From: JBHIKY01 sp042139015
Lineage (GTDB): Bacteria; Bacillota; Bacilli; Bacillales; Marinococcaceae
DNA length: 64,000 nt
Reading direction: 5' to 3'
NCBI RefSeq assembly: GCF_042139015.1
Contig: NZ_JBHIKY010000007.1
Coordinates: 62,001-126,000, forward strand
This document shows, piece by piece, positions 16,642 to 23,940 of this stretch. Position numbers and translations under genes: made by a program. The notes beneath the pieces were generated by a model that searched no databases, had not been told where the DNA came from, and saw nothing but the letters and a program-made list of their open reading frames with translations. Positions within the stretch are counted from its first letter, which is position 1, and each line of letters opens with the position of its first letter.

Positions 16642-17520
16642 TTATGATTTTTTGAAAGTATAGGATGGAGCACCTTTTATATCTAAAGATATCCGAAAGA
16701 GGCCTCCTGCTTCCGGCTGCATGCGGCGTTCTTCCTCTGAAAATATCATCTTTGCTGTAGTGATGTATAAATCCTTCCTCTCCGGTCCGCCAAACGTACA
16801 AGATGTACATAATGATACCGGCATTTGAATAGAATCCATTTTTTCTCCCGTAGCGGGATTCCAGCGGGCTACCTGACTTCCGTTGAAATGGGCTATCCAA
16901 AGCATTCCTTCTTCATCAATCGTCATACCGTCTGGACGGCCTTCGTTTTCCGGGACATGAAATGCAGTGGCCTCGTTTACGATTTCCCCCGTGTCACGGT
17001 TTAAATCAAAAACCTGAACTTTTTTTGTCGGAGTATCAATGTAATACATTTTCGAACCGTCCGGCACCCACGCCAGCCCATTGGAAATGGTGACGTTTGT
17101 TTTCACGGTCTCTATCGAATAATCATGATTTAATCGATAAAGGGAACCGGTTCCACTTTCTCCGTGAAGAGACATCGTCCCTGCCCAGAAGCGACCGTGC
17201 GGATCTACCTTACCATCGTTAAATCGGTTGCCATCTTTTTTCTCTTCCGGGTCTGAAATAAATGTTAACCTTTCTGTTTTTTCCTCCCATTCGTAGAAAC
17301 CGGTTTCAGTGGCAAGCAGCAATGTCCCACTTTTTATAAGAACTGCTGCGCCAGTCCGTATGCCTATGTGAAAAATTTTCTCTTCACTTGTATCCGGGTT
17401 ATACTTAAGTAATTTTTCTCCTTCGATATCCACCCAGTAGAGCACATTATTGTAGTGATCCCACACCGGCCCTTCTCCAAGCTCCGCCTTAAATTCACTT
17501 ATTTGTTCAAGATTACCCAC
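16642..17520 (-). CDS. SMP-30/gluconolactonase/LRE-family lactonase
   Basis: A 292-aa six-bladed propeller of the regucalcin/gluconolactonase family. Visible are the metal-binding Glu in AELGEGPVWD near residue 15, RFNDGKVDPHGRFWAGTM near 98-115, NGLAWVPDGS near 145 and GRPDGMTIDEEG near 192, which supply the Glu, Asn and Asp ligands. These enzymes hydrolyse sugar lactones or organophosphates. The start is GTG at 17520 behind AAAGGAGG. It is divergent from the MarR operon, and the palindromic operator lies 69 bases upstream, so shared control is possible. Confidence 0.85.
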   Translation of the reverse strand: MGNLEQISEFKAELGEGPVWDHYNNVLYWVDIEGEKLLKYNPDTSEEKIFHIGIRTGAAVLIKSGTLLLATETGFYEWEEKTERLTFISDPEEKKDGNRFNDGKVDPHGRFWAGTMSLHGESGTGSLYRLNHDYSIETVKTNVTISNGLAWVPDGSKMYYIDTPTKKVQVFDLNRDTGEIVNEATAFHVPENEGRPDGMTIDEEGMLWIAHFNGSQVARWNPATGEKMDSIQMPVSLCTSCTFGGPERKDLYITTAKMIFSEEERRMQPEAGGLFRISLDIKGAPSYTFKKS

Positions 17521-17588
17521 ATAAGACGCCTCCTTTATTCTTCTTTTAACCCTAAACCTTCTTTATTGAAACATTATTCTTGTACAAA

Positions 17589-17612
17589 TATCAGTTTATA
17601 TATAAACTGATA
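17589..17612. promoter_or_regulatory. Perfect 24-bp palindrome, probable MarR/MhqR-type operator
   Basis: The half-site TATCAGTTTATA is followed directly by its exact reverse complement. It overlaps the likely promoter of the MarR gene (TTGAAA at 17566-17571, 17-base spacer, TATCAG at 17589-17594) and lies 38 bases before the regulator ATG. Position, length and symmetry are those of a self-regulating MarR-family operator. Confidence 0.8.
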
Positions 17613-17649
17613 AGGGTAAAATCATTGAAAGACTACCTGAAAGGGTCCG

Positions 17650-18102
17650 ATGTCTATGAAAATGACTAAACATGATGAACGGCTGGGGCTGATGATCTGG
17701 TTCCGGCTTTCGCGATTTTATAACGAAAGCCTGAGGAAATCCAATCAACATTTAAAAGCTTATAACCTTACCGTTGCTCAATTTGACGTACTCGTTCAAA
17801 CCGGAGCGCACGAGCCGTTAAGTCAGCAGCAGCTCGCTGATAAGCTTTTTGTTACCAAAGGAAACATGACTCAATTATTGAAAAAGCTCGAAGACCGGGG
17901 ATTGATTTTACGAGAGCAGATATGGCGCACAAAAACGCTGTCGCTCACTCAAGCAGGTGTTGATCTATTAAATAAAACCGCAGCTGCACAAGAAAGTTTT
18001 CAAGCTTCCCAATTTCAAGGCCTGGCGAGAGAAGAGCAAAAGCAACTGCTGGAATTGTTGAGAAAACTACAAAAAACTAATAAACATTCAGGAGGTATTT
18101 AA
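17650..18102 (+). CDS. MarR-family regulator, MhqR-like by context
   Basis: A 150-aa winged-helix repressor. The recognition segment is QQQLADKLFVTKGNMTQLLKKLED (about residues 57-80, given here by position; key residues K70, G71, N72, M73) followed by the wing RGLILREQIWRTKTLSLTQAG. It heads an operon with a ring-cleavage-type dioxygenase and a carboxylesterase, the layout of the quinone/catechol-responsive MhqR regulon of B. subtilis. The next gene starts two bases after its stop, with GGAGG inside this gene, so they are translationally coupled. Thiol sensing cannot be the mechanism: no cysteine is present. Confidence 0.8.
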   Translation: MSMKMTKHDERLGLMIWFRLSRFYNESLRKSNQHLKAYNLTVAQFDVLVQTGAHEPLSQQQLADKLFVTKGNMTQLLKKLEDRGLILREQIWRTKTLSLTQAGVDLLNKTAAAQESFQASQFQGLAREEQKQLLELLRKLQKTNKHSGGI

Positions 18103-18104
18103 AA

Positions 18105-19085
18105 ATGGAATTAAAAGGAATTCATCACTTATCCGCCATTACTGCGAATGCGAAAGAAAATTTAGATTTCTATACAAAAGTGCTTGGACTCCGACTTGTG
18201 AAAAAGACAGTGAATCAGGATGACACATCCGTATATCACTTATTTTACGGTGATGAACGCGGGAACCCGGGAACGGAGCTGACGTTTTTTGAAATTCCGA
18301 TGGCCGCACCAAATAAGCCGGGCACAAGCAGCATATCCGCTACTTCCCTGCGCGTGCCCAATAACGAAGCACTTCAATATTGGAAACAGCGTCTGGATGA
18401 TCATGGGGTACAGCACGAAGAAATTGCATACCGGGCCGGGCGCAGTACCTTGGCTTTTACTGATTTTGAAGGGCAGCGCTTGATACTTGTTTCAGATGAA
18501 AATAATGAAGGGGTTGAAGGCGGACGTCCATGGGAAAGAGCCTCTGTGCCACAGAAATACGGTGTTACCGGATTAGGCCCCATCAGGCTCACTGTGCGCA
18601 AGGCTGAATCGACTGTCCATGTGCTCACCGAAGTAATGGGCTTCCGCAAAAAATCTACCTACCCTTCTCATGAAGATGGTCAGCCTGATATTATCGTGTT
18701 TGAAACAGGAAAGGGCGGGAGCGGTGCTGAAGTTCATATAGAGGAACGCCCGGATTTACCATTTGAACGGCAGGGACGCGGAGGAGTTCATCATGTTGCT
18801 TTCCGAGTGGAAGACAGGGCAGCGCTTGATGAATGGATCCAGCACATTACCAATGCAGGTCTGCCAAATTCGGGATTTGTGGAGCGTTATTATTTCAAGT
18901 CTCTTTATTTCCGCGAACCAAACGGCATTTTGTTTGAAATTGCGACGGATGGACCAGGATTTGACGGGGATGAGGATATTAATCATCTTGGCGAATCTCT
19001 AGCTCTTCCTCCTTATTTGGAAAATAAACGAGAGCAGATTGAAGCAAGCTTAAAACCACTTAATTATAAACCAGAACAGTTATAA
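18105..19085 (+). CDS. VOC-family ring-cleavage dioxygenase (MhqO-like)
   Basis: A 326-aa protein with two glyoxalase/VOC modules (residues about 1-130 and 150-280). Metal-ligand candidates are His in GIHHLSAIT at the start, His in GGVHHVAFRV near residue 229, and Glu in ILFEIATDG near 283. B. subtilis MhqA/MhqE/MhqO are similar in length and are thought to open hydroquinone rings. The operon context (MarR regulator before, esterase 16 bases after) supports this role in aromatic or quinone detoxification. Confidence 0.85.
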   Translation: MELKGIHHLSAITANAKENLDFYTKVLGLRLVKKTVNQDDTSVYHLFYGDERGNPGTELTFFEIPMAAPNKPGTSSISATSLRVPNNEALQYWKQRLDDHGVQHEEIAYRAGRSTLAFTDFEGQRLILVSDENNEGVEGGRPWERASVPQKYGVTGLGPIRLTVRKAESTVHVLTEVMGFRKKSTYPSHEDGQPDIIVFETGKGGSGAEVHIEERPDLPFERQGRGGVHHVAFRVEDRAALDEWIQHITNAGLPNSGFVERYYFKSLYFREPNGILFEIATDGPGFDGDEDINHLGESLALPPYLENKREQIEASLKPLNYKPEQL

Positions 19086-19101
19086 AGGAGCGTAGGTAAA
19101 T

Positions 19102-19710
19102 ATGAAGCATATTTATAAAGAAGGCTCAGACAAAAACGCACCTGTATTACTTCTGCTTCATGGAACCGGAGGCACCGAAGAAGATCTGCTGGAGGTTGGG
19201 CGGATGATTGATCCGGAAGCCTCTATACTCAGTGTGCGCGGTAATGTTGTAGAAAATGGAATGCCCCGGTATTTCCGTAGAGTTGCTGAAGGTGTCTTTG
19301 ATGAGGAGGACCTGATTTTCCGCACAAAAGAGCTTCATGATTTCCTCGATGAAAGTGCAAAAAAGTATGGATTTGACCGAAGCAATATTGTGGCTGCCGG
19401 CTATTCAAATGGAGCAAATATCGCAGGGAGCCTGCTGTTTCACTACAACCATTCATTAAAAGGGGCACTGCTTTTTCACCCGATGGTGCCGCGCCGAAAT
19501 ATCGATTTGCCTGACTTAACCGGTACGGGAGTGTTTATAGGCGCAGGAGAAAACGATCCTATCTGCTCCCCGCAGGAAACGAAGGATTTGTCTGCCATGC
19601 TTGAAAGCGCAGGAGCCACGGTAAGTGTTCAATGGGAGCACAGCGGTCATCAATTAACTGTGACAGAAGTGCAGGGAGCGTCAGCTTTTTATCAGAAGCA
19701 CTTAAAATAA
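19102..19710 (+). CDS. Alpha/beta-hydrolase, carboxylesterase family (MhqD-like)
   Basis: A 202-aa phospholipase/carboxylesterase-type hydrolase. LLLHGTGGTEEDL near residue 15 gives the oxyanion region, AAGYSNGANIAGSLL near 113 the GxSxG nucleophile, an Asp in GENDPICS near 153 and a His in EHSGHQLT near 178 complete the triad. Third gene of the MarR operon, matching the mhqD position in B. subtilis. Substrate unproven; ring-cleavage products or esters are plausible. AAAGGAG precedes the ATG and a strong terminator follows. Confidence 0.85.
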   Translation: MKHIYKEGSDKNAPVLLLLHGTGGTEEDLLEVGRMIDPEASILSVRGNVVENGMPRYFRRVAEGVFDEEDLIFRTKELHDFLDESAKKYGFDRSNIVAAGYSNGANIAGSLLFHYNHSLKGALLFHPMVPRRNIDLPDLTGTGVFIGAGENDPICSPQETKDLSAMLESAGATVSVQWEHSGHQLTVTEVQGASAFYQKHLK

Positions 19711-19740
19711 CTCCTGTAGATGTAAATGAAGAATAATTTT

Positions 19741-19767
19741 GGCCGGGCAGCAGAAGCCCGGCCTTTT
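19741..19767 (+). terminator. Terminator of the MarR operon
   Basis: GGCCGGGC and GCCCGGCC pair around a seven-base loop and are followed by TTTTCTG. Confidence 0.9.
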
Positions 19768-19773
19768 CTGTAT

Positions 19774-20049
19774 TTACAAAGGTTCTAATACATCATGGTA
19801 TTTCGATGTTTCTTTTAAAACTTTCTCAGCATAGGAGCATTTCGGTATAATGGTTTTATTTTCTGCCCTGGCAAGTTCTACCACATTATGAACCAGCTCT
19901 CTTCCAGTTCCCTTCCCGCGGAGCTCCTCTGATACGTAGGTACTGTCAATAATTAAACTTTCATCCTGTCTCGTAAACGAGATTTCCGCTTTACGTTCTC
20001 CGTTCGTTTCTAAATAAAATGTATTGCTTCCTTGTTTCAATTCAGCCAT
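19774..20049 (-). CDS. Small GNAT-family acetyltransferase (YjdJ-like)
   Basis: A 91-aa minimal GNAT domain of the Gcn5-related COG2388 type: FYLETNGERKAEISFTR, then the acetyl-CoA loop EELRGKGTGRELVHNVVE near residues 40-57, and IIPKCSYAEKVL near 70, which includes the family cysteine. Acceptor unknown. Last gene of a probable four-gene run (DJ-1, thioesterase, cupin, GNAT), 53 bases after the cupin stop. AAGGAG lies before the ATG. Confidence 0.82.
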   Translation of the reverse strand: MAELKQGSNTFYLETNGERKAEISFTRQDESLIIDSTYVSEELRGKGTGRELVHNVVELARAENKTIIPKCSYAEKVLKETSKYHDVLEPL

Positions 20050-20102
20050 CCATCATCGCTCCTTCCTTATAGATATTATTCCCTGAAGAAACGATGAAAA
20101 AA

Positions 20103-20543
20103 CTAGGATGGCCATTGAATTTCTTTTTCTAAAATTTCACCATCCGATACGCCACTTTTGTTTAAAGAATTTTCTTTGGCCTGGACACATACATAGTAGA
20201 GACTTTCATCTGAGTTATTGCGAAAAATTCTTGAGCCTGCTGGTGCAACTTTCACAACGGAGCCTTCTTCTATATCAAATGTCTCATCGTCCACTTGAAA
20301 CTGGCCCTTTCCGGAAATAAAGATGTATAGCTCTTCATTTTCTCCGTGCTTGTGATGAAATGGCATCGAGGTATGCGGAGGAAATGAATTCACAGAAACC
20401 TCCATACTAGTAAGCTCCAGAAGCTCATTTAGAAACACCTTCCCGCGTGCTTTTACAGGTTCTTCAATTTTGTGGCTTTTTAAGTTTTCCATTTTCCCCA
20501 GGTCCACTGCGTTATAATTGGAGCCTGTTTTCTTTTCAATCAT
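20103..20543 (-). CDS. Cupin-domain protein
   Basis: A 146-aa single-domain cupin. Motif 1 is PFHHKHGENEELYIFISGKG (metal ligands expected from the two or three His and the Glu, near residues 65-84) and motif 2 lies near 98-112 (GSVVKVAPAGSRIFRN), where the usual second His is replaced by R, so metal binding may differ. Function unknown. The ATG follows the thioesterase stop by two bases and uses GGAGGGTG inside that gene, so the two are coupled. Confidence 0.8.
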   Translation of the reverse strand: MIEKKTGSNYNAVDLGKMENLKSHKIEEPVKARGKVFLNELLELTSMEVSVNSFPPHTSMPFHHKHGENEELYIFISGKGQFQVDDETFDIEEGSVVKVAPAGSRIFRNNSDESLYYVCVQAKENSLNKSGVSDGEILEKEIQWPS

Positions 20544-20545
20544 CT

Positions 20546-20968
20546 TTACACCCTCCCGTATCCTTCTTCTATATTCTGTCTACGCACACCTATCGTGCAT
20601 CTTGAGATACATATAAGCCGCTTCTGTTCGTCTTCAATTTTTATTTCCCACACCATGGTCGTTCTCCCAATATGAAGAGGGATTCCTGTTGCTGTCACGG
20701 TGCCGTCCTTTTTAGACCTTATATGATTGGCATTAATCTCTACTCCGACTACAAATTCCTTCTCCTGATCAATAAGGTTCCACGCTCCGACACTGGCGAC
20801 CGTCTCCGCAAGAGCCACGGAAGCTCCCCCGTGCAGCAGCCCCATCGGCTGACGAGTTGCGTTATGTACAGGCATGGTGGCAATAACTTTCGTTTCTTCC
20901 AGCTCTAAAAAATGAATGCCTAATGCTTCAACAAGAGTATTTTGGAAGCGTCTTTTCACAATTTCCAT
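20546..20968 (-). CDS. Hotdog-fold thioesterase, PaaI/MenI (YuxO)-like
   Basis: A 140-aa hotdog thioesterase. The characteristic helix is QPMGLLHGGASVALAETVAS near residues 40-59; the Glu and the HGG are catalytic or oxyanion residues in relatives that hydrolyse aryl- or acyl-CoA, such as 1,4-dihydroxy-2-naphthoyl-CoA. No menaquinone gene is near, so the substrate is undetermined. It begins 17 bases after the DJ-1 gene stop, with TGGAGGAA before the ATG, and is coupled to the cupin gene. Confidence 0.85.
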   Translation of the reverse strand: MEIVKRRFQNTLVEALGIHFLELEETKVIATMPVHNATRQPMGLLHGGASVALAETVASVGAWNLIDQEKEFVVGVEINANHIRSKKDGTVTATGIPLHIGRTTMVWEIKIEDEQKRLICISRCTIGVRRQNIEEGYGRV

Positions 20969-20985
20969 CGTTTTTCCTCCATTAA

Positions 20986-21576
20986 TTAAAGATCATATTC
21001 CATCCACTCCGCCGTCAGCTTTACAGCTTGTTCACCATGCAGCTTGTTGATTATATGAAAAGCCATATTTATTCCCGCGGAAATTCCTCCGGAGGTAATA
21101 ATGCTGTCTTCGTCCACAAATTTAACATTGCGGAGCACTTCTACTTCTTTGAATTCTTCAAGCCTCTCATAGGAAGCCCAGTGAGTAGTTGCACACTTTC
21201 CATTTAATAACCCAGATTTCGCCAGCACCAGCGCTCCTGTGCAGACGGAGGTAATGATTTCGGCACTTCGCTGCTGTTCTTTTATCCAGTGATGTAATCG
21301 TTCCTTGTGCATTTCTGTTTCCCTAGCGCCTTTACCGCCGGGGATAACTAAAATATCAAAAGCAGGCGCTGTGCTTAAGCTGTAATCTGGAACGACACGG
21401 AGCCCGTTACGGGCTGTTACTGCTTCTCCATTTTCAGAGACTGTACTAACATTAAAAAGCTTTTCCTCTATGTTGCCTGCAGATGCAAAAGCTACTGAGA
21501 AAACTTCAAACGGACCTGCAAAATCTAATACTTCTACATCTTTAAAAAGATAAATACCCACTCGCTTTTTGTTCAC
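20986..21576 (-). CDS. DJ-1/PfpI-family protein
   Basis: A 196-aa class-I glutamine-amidotransferase-like protein of the DJ-1/PfpI superfamily, close to the AraC-regulator N-terminal and isonitrile-hydratase-like groups. Landmarks are FAGPFEVFSVAF near residue 19, the acidic Glu of that segment, ILVIPGGKGARE near 75, and the nucleophile Cys in ITSVCTGALVLAKSG near 108. Reaction unknown. Start is GTG at 21576 behind GGAAAGGAG. First gene of the DJ-1/thioesterase/cupin/GNAT run. Confidence 0.85.
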   Translation of the reverse strand: MNKKRVGIYLFKDVEVLDFAGPFEVFSVAFASAGNIEEKLFNVSTVSENGEAVTARNGLRVVPDYSLSTAPAFDILVIPGGKGARETEMHKERLHHWIKEQQRSAEIITSVCTGALVLAKSGLLNGKCATTHWASYERLEEFKEVEVLRNVKFVDEDSIITSGGISAGINMAFHIINKLHGEQAVKLTAEWMEYDL

Positions 21577-21683
21577 GACTAAACTACTCCTTTCCTAAAG
21601 CCATTACTTCTTCATATAGATGTAAATATCCTGTTGTCTTGTTTGATTCTCCAATCATGCTGTGTTATTATCAACTATGTATT

Positions 21684-21704
21684 AAATCGTATTCATTACG
21701 ATTT
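21684..21704. promoter_or_regulatory. Zur box upstream of rpsN2
   Basis: AAATCGTATT-C-ATTACGATTT. The Bacillus Zur consensus is AAATCGTAAT-N-ATTACGATTT, so only one base differs. It lies 30 bases before the zinc-free S14 gene, a classical Zur target. Confidence 0.88.
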
Positions 21705-21733
21705 GTAAAATATAAAGGAAAGGAGAATGACGG

Positions 21734-22003
21734 ATGGCCAAAAAGTCAAAAGTCGTGAAAGAACAAAAACGCCGGGAGACCGTTGCAAAGTACGCTGAAC
21801 TGCGTCAGGAGCTAAAAGAAAAAGGCGATTATGAAGCACTTCGAAAGCTGCCTCGTGATTCTTCTCCCACCCGCTTGAATAACCGCTGCGAGCTGACCGG
21901 AAGACCTCGAGGATATATGAGAAAATTTAACATGTCACGCATCGCCTTTCGTGAGCTTGCCTATAAAGGCCAAGTCCCTGGTGTGAAAAAATCCAGCTGG
22001 TAA
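21734..22003 (+). CDS. rpsN2: 30S ribosomal protein S14, zinc-independent form
   Basis: An 89-aa S14 of the long C-minus type: MAKKSKVVKEQKR at the start and the core NNRCELTGRPRGYMRKF near residues 50-66, ending VPGVKKSSW. It lacks the CxxC pairs of the zinc-binding S14, so it replaces that protein under zinc shortage and frees zinc. It stands outside any ribosomal operon and behind a near-perfect Zur box, exactly as for the B. subtilis alternative S14. AAAGGAGAATGACGG precedes the ATG. Confidence 0.95.
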   Translation: MAKKSKVVKEQKRRETVAKYAELRQELKEKGDYEALRKLPRDSSPTRLNNRCELTGRPRGYMRKFNMSRIAFRELAYKGQVPGVKKSSW

Positions 22004-22043
22004 CACATGACATTTATGACCCCTCTTTTCAAATAGATTAGAA

Positions 22044-22070
22044 AAACCACAGTCGCCCCCGCTGTGGTTT
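22044..22070. terminator. Bidirectional terminator
   Basis: AAACCACAG and CTGTGGTTT pair around a nine-base loop between the convergent rpsN2 and enoyl-CoA hydratase genes; a T-rich tract follows on the plus strand and AAAAA precedes. Confidence 0.85.
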
Positions 22071-22086
22071 ACTATTTTTTATATTG

Positions 22087-22863
22087 TTATTCAGCTTTAA
22101 AGTTGGGCTTTCTTTTCTCTTTAAATGCTTCGAGTGCTTCCAGACGGTCTTCAGTTGGAATGATTACTTCATATGCCTTTGCTTCTATGGCAAGTCCTGT
22201 ATTTAAATCAGTATTGTTCCCATGATTTATAGCATACTTCGCCTGGATTAAAGCAAGAGGCCCATTAGCCATCATTTCTTCAGCTAATTCTCTTGCACCC
22301 TTCATTAGTTCCTCTTCTGTAAAAACCTTATTCACAACCCCTAGCTCTTTTGCTGTCTCAGCGTCAATTTTTCTGGCAGTCAAGATCAGCTCTTTTGCAT
22401 GAGATGGTCCGATTAACCTTGTTAAGCGCTGTGTACCTCCTGCTCCTGGAATAATAGCCAGACTCACCTCTGTCAGACCCATGACAGCACTTTCAGCTGC
22501 ATAGCGGAAGTCACATGCAAGCGCAAGCTCAAGCCCCCCTCCTAATGCGTAACCATTAATGGCAGCGATTACTGGCTGCGGAAGGTTTTCTATGGAGGAA
22601 AATAAGCTTCGAAGCATTCGTACATTTCTTTTTACTTCTTTTTCAGACAATGATTTTCTTTCTTTCAGATCTGCGCCTGCACTGAATGCTTTCTTCCCAG
22701 CTCCAGTAATAATTACTGTTCGAATATCTTTTTCCACTTGAATTAGCTCTACTATCTCCAGGAATTCCTGCAATGTCTGAAAGTCAAAGCAGTTTAATTG
22801 CTCAGGGCGGTTTAATGTTATAATTCCTAAATGATCCTGCTTATCAAAGATAATTTTTTTCAT
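22087..22863 (-). CDS. Enoyl-CoA hydratase/isomerase family (methylglutaconyl-CoA-hydratase-like)
   Basis: A 258-aa crotonase. The oxyanion segments are AFSAGADLKERKSLS near residue 62 and ALGGGLELALACDF near 105; the catalytic-region motif LAIIPGAGGTQRLTRLIG near 131-148 is the version found in AUH/YngF-type methylglutaconyl-CoA hydratases and in general enoyl-CoA hydratases. It would act in branched-chain amino acid or fatty acid breakdown. Single gene, no beta-oxidation neighbours. Start at the ATG before ATTATC has only a weak AATTATG-type site. Confidence 0.85.
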   Translation of the reverse strand: MKKIIFDKQDHLGIITLNRPEQLNCFDFQTLQEFLEIVELIQVEKDIRTVIITGAGKKAFSAGADLKERKSLSEKEVKRNVRMLRSLFSSIENLPQPVIAAINGYALGGGLELALACDFRYAAESAVMGLTEVSLAIIPGAGGTQRLTRLIGPSHAKELILTARKIDAETAKELGVVNKVFTEEELMKGARELAEEMMANGPLALIQAKYAINHGNNTDLNTGLAIEAKAYEVIIPTEDRLEALEAFKEKRKPNFKAE

Positions 22864-23003
22864 AATTTTCCCCCATTAAAAATTTGAATGGAAATGAAAC
22901 CACTTTCATAATAACGCATATTTTAAATAGTATTAAGAGAAATATGCAACATTATATAAGCTCACATGATGGATATTGCATATATCAATTAATTTTTATA
23001 TTA

Positions 23004-23040
23004 GAAAAAACGGCTCTTTAGTTTTTATACTAAAGAACCG
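23004..23040 (-). terminator. Terminator of the kinase gene
   Basis: On the minus strand ACGGTTCTTTAG pairs with CTAAAGAGCCGT around an eight-base loop and runs into TTTTTT. Confidence 0.88.
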
Positions 23041-23062
23041 TCCGTAGGGTTGAAATTTGAAA

Positions 23063-23680
23063 TTATACTCCTGGCAGAATATTACGCTTGTACATTGCTG
23101 CAATTAAATGTAAAAATAATGCAGGAATTCGTTTTGGGCAATAACGTTTTTTGTAAAATCGTGTAAAAGCATTTTTTAAGTCATCCCATTGACTGCATTC
23201 TTTTGTTTGCCTGTACCTTGCTACGTCTATGATCTTTACAGTGCCTTGTCTGGTAATTAATATGTTTCTTAAATGAATATCGGAGGGATTCAGCCCCTTC
23301 CGTCTGGCAAGGTCCAACGCCTGGTCTACTTGTTCTAGATCCGTCTCACTCACCGGCAGTCCAAAACGCAGGCATTCAAACAGCGTATGTCCATCTACAA
23401 ACTCCAATACAATAAAGTTCTTTCCTGTACCGTAAAGTTCAGGGTAAAAGGGCAATCCTTCAAGAGCTGCGTAGATTTCTGATTCTTCTGCTGCAATATG
23501 TTCATATTCAGGAAAAAAAAGCTTCAGCACCTTGTTTGTTCCCCGGATCCGAAAGGCGAATGCACTTCTGCCCTTTCCGATCAAATCAAGCTGGTCATCC
23601 TTTGATACAAGCCACGTCCGCGAACCTTTACCAACAAAAACGACACTATCAGCAAGTTCACTATACGATTTCACTTGCAT
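23063..23680 (-). CDS. Small protein-kinase-like protein (YrzF-like)
   Basis: A 205-aa stripped-down kinase fold. Glycine-rich loop IGKGRSAFAFRIRG near residues 34-47, the nucleotide lysine in KVLKLFFPEYEH near 53, hinge IVLEFVDGHTLFE near 87, catalytic loop DIHLRNILI near 137 (D/H/N in the Rio/choline-kinase-like order), and metal-binding IIDVAR near 152 in place of DFG. B. subtilis YrzF is a similar short protein. Substrate unknown. AGAAGGGAG precedes the ATG; a strong terminator follows. Confidence 0.75.
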   Translation of the reverse strand: MQVKSYSELADSVVFVGKGSRTWLVSKDDQLDLIGKGRSAFAFRIRGTNKVLKLFFPEYEHIAAEESEIYAALEGLPFYPELYGTGKNFIVLEFVDGHTLFECLRFGLPVSETDLEQVDQALDLARRKGLNPSDIHLRNILITRQGTVKIIDVARYRQTKECSQWDDLKNAFTRFYKKRYCPKRIPALFLHLIAAMYKRNILPGV

Positions 23681-23769
23681 TTACTCCCTTCTTTCCTCCC
23701 CTTGCATTCATTATATCACCAAAACAGAAAGAAAGAATAAGTAATGATTTGAATCAATCTCTAATTGAT

Positions 23770-23842
23770 TTTTCTGAATACAAAACACGAACATGCCGAA
23801 GCTTGCTTAAGGATTCTAGCAGAAAAGCCAGCGGCAGCCACT
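23770..23842 (+). repeat. Element C fragment (left-end part)
   Basis: TTTTCTGAATACAAAACACG, AACATG, then TTAAGGATTCTAGCAG follow the order of the left end of element C copies at 45247 and 47598. Neither the 11-bp inverted end nor the M motifs survive. It lies between the kinase gene and melA. Confidence 0.6.
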
Positions 23843-23940
23843 GTACGCTTCCTCCACTCGAGATATTTCTTCTCTGTTTTCCCCAACTTAAAAAGACGAG
23901 AAACGGAAAAATAATGTTGAAAACTCCGCAAAAATAGTTC

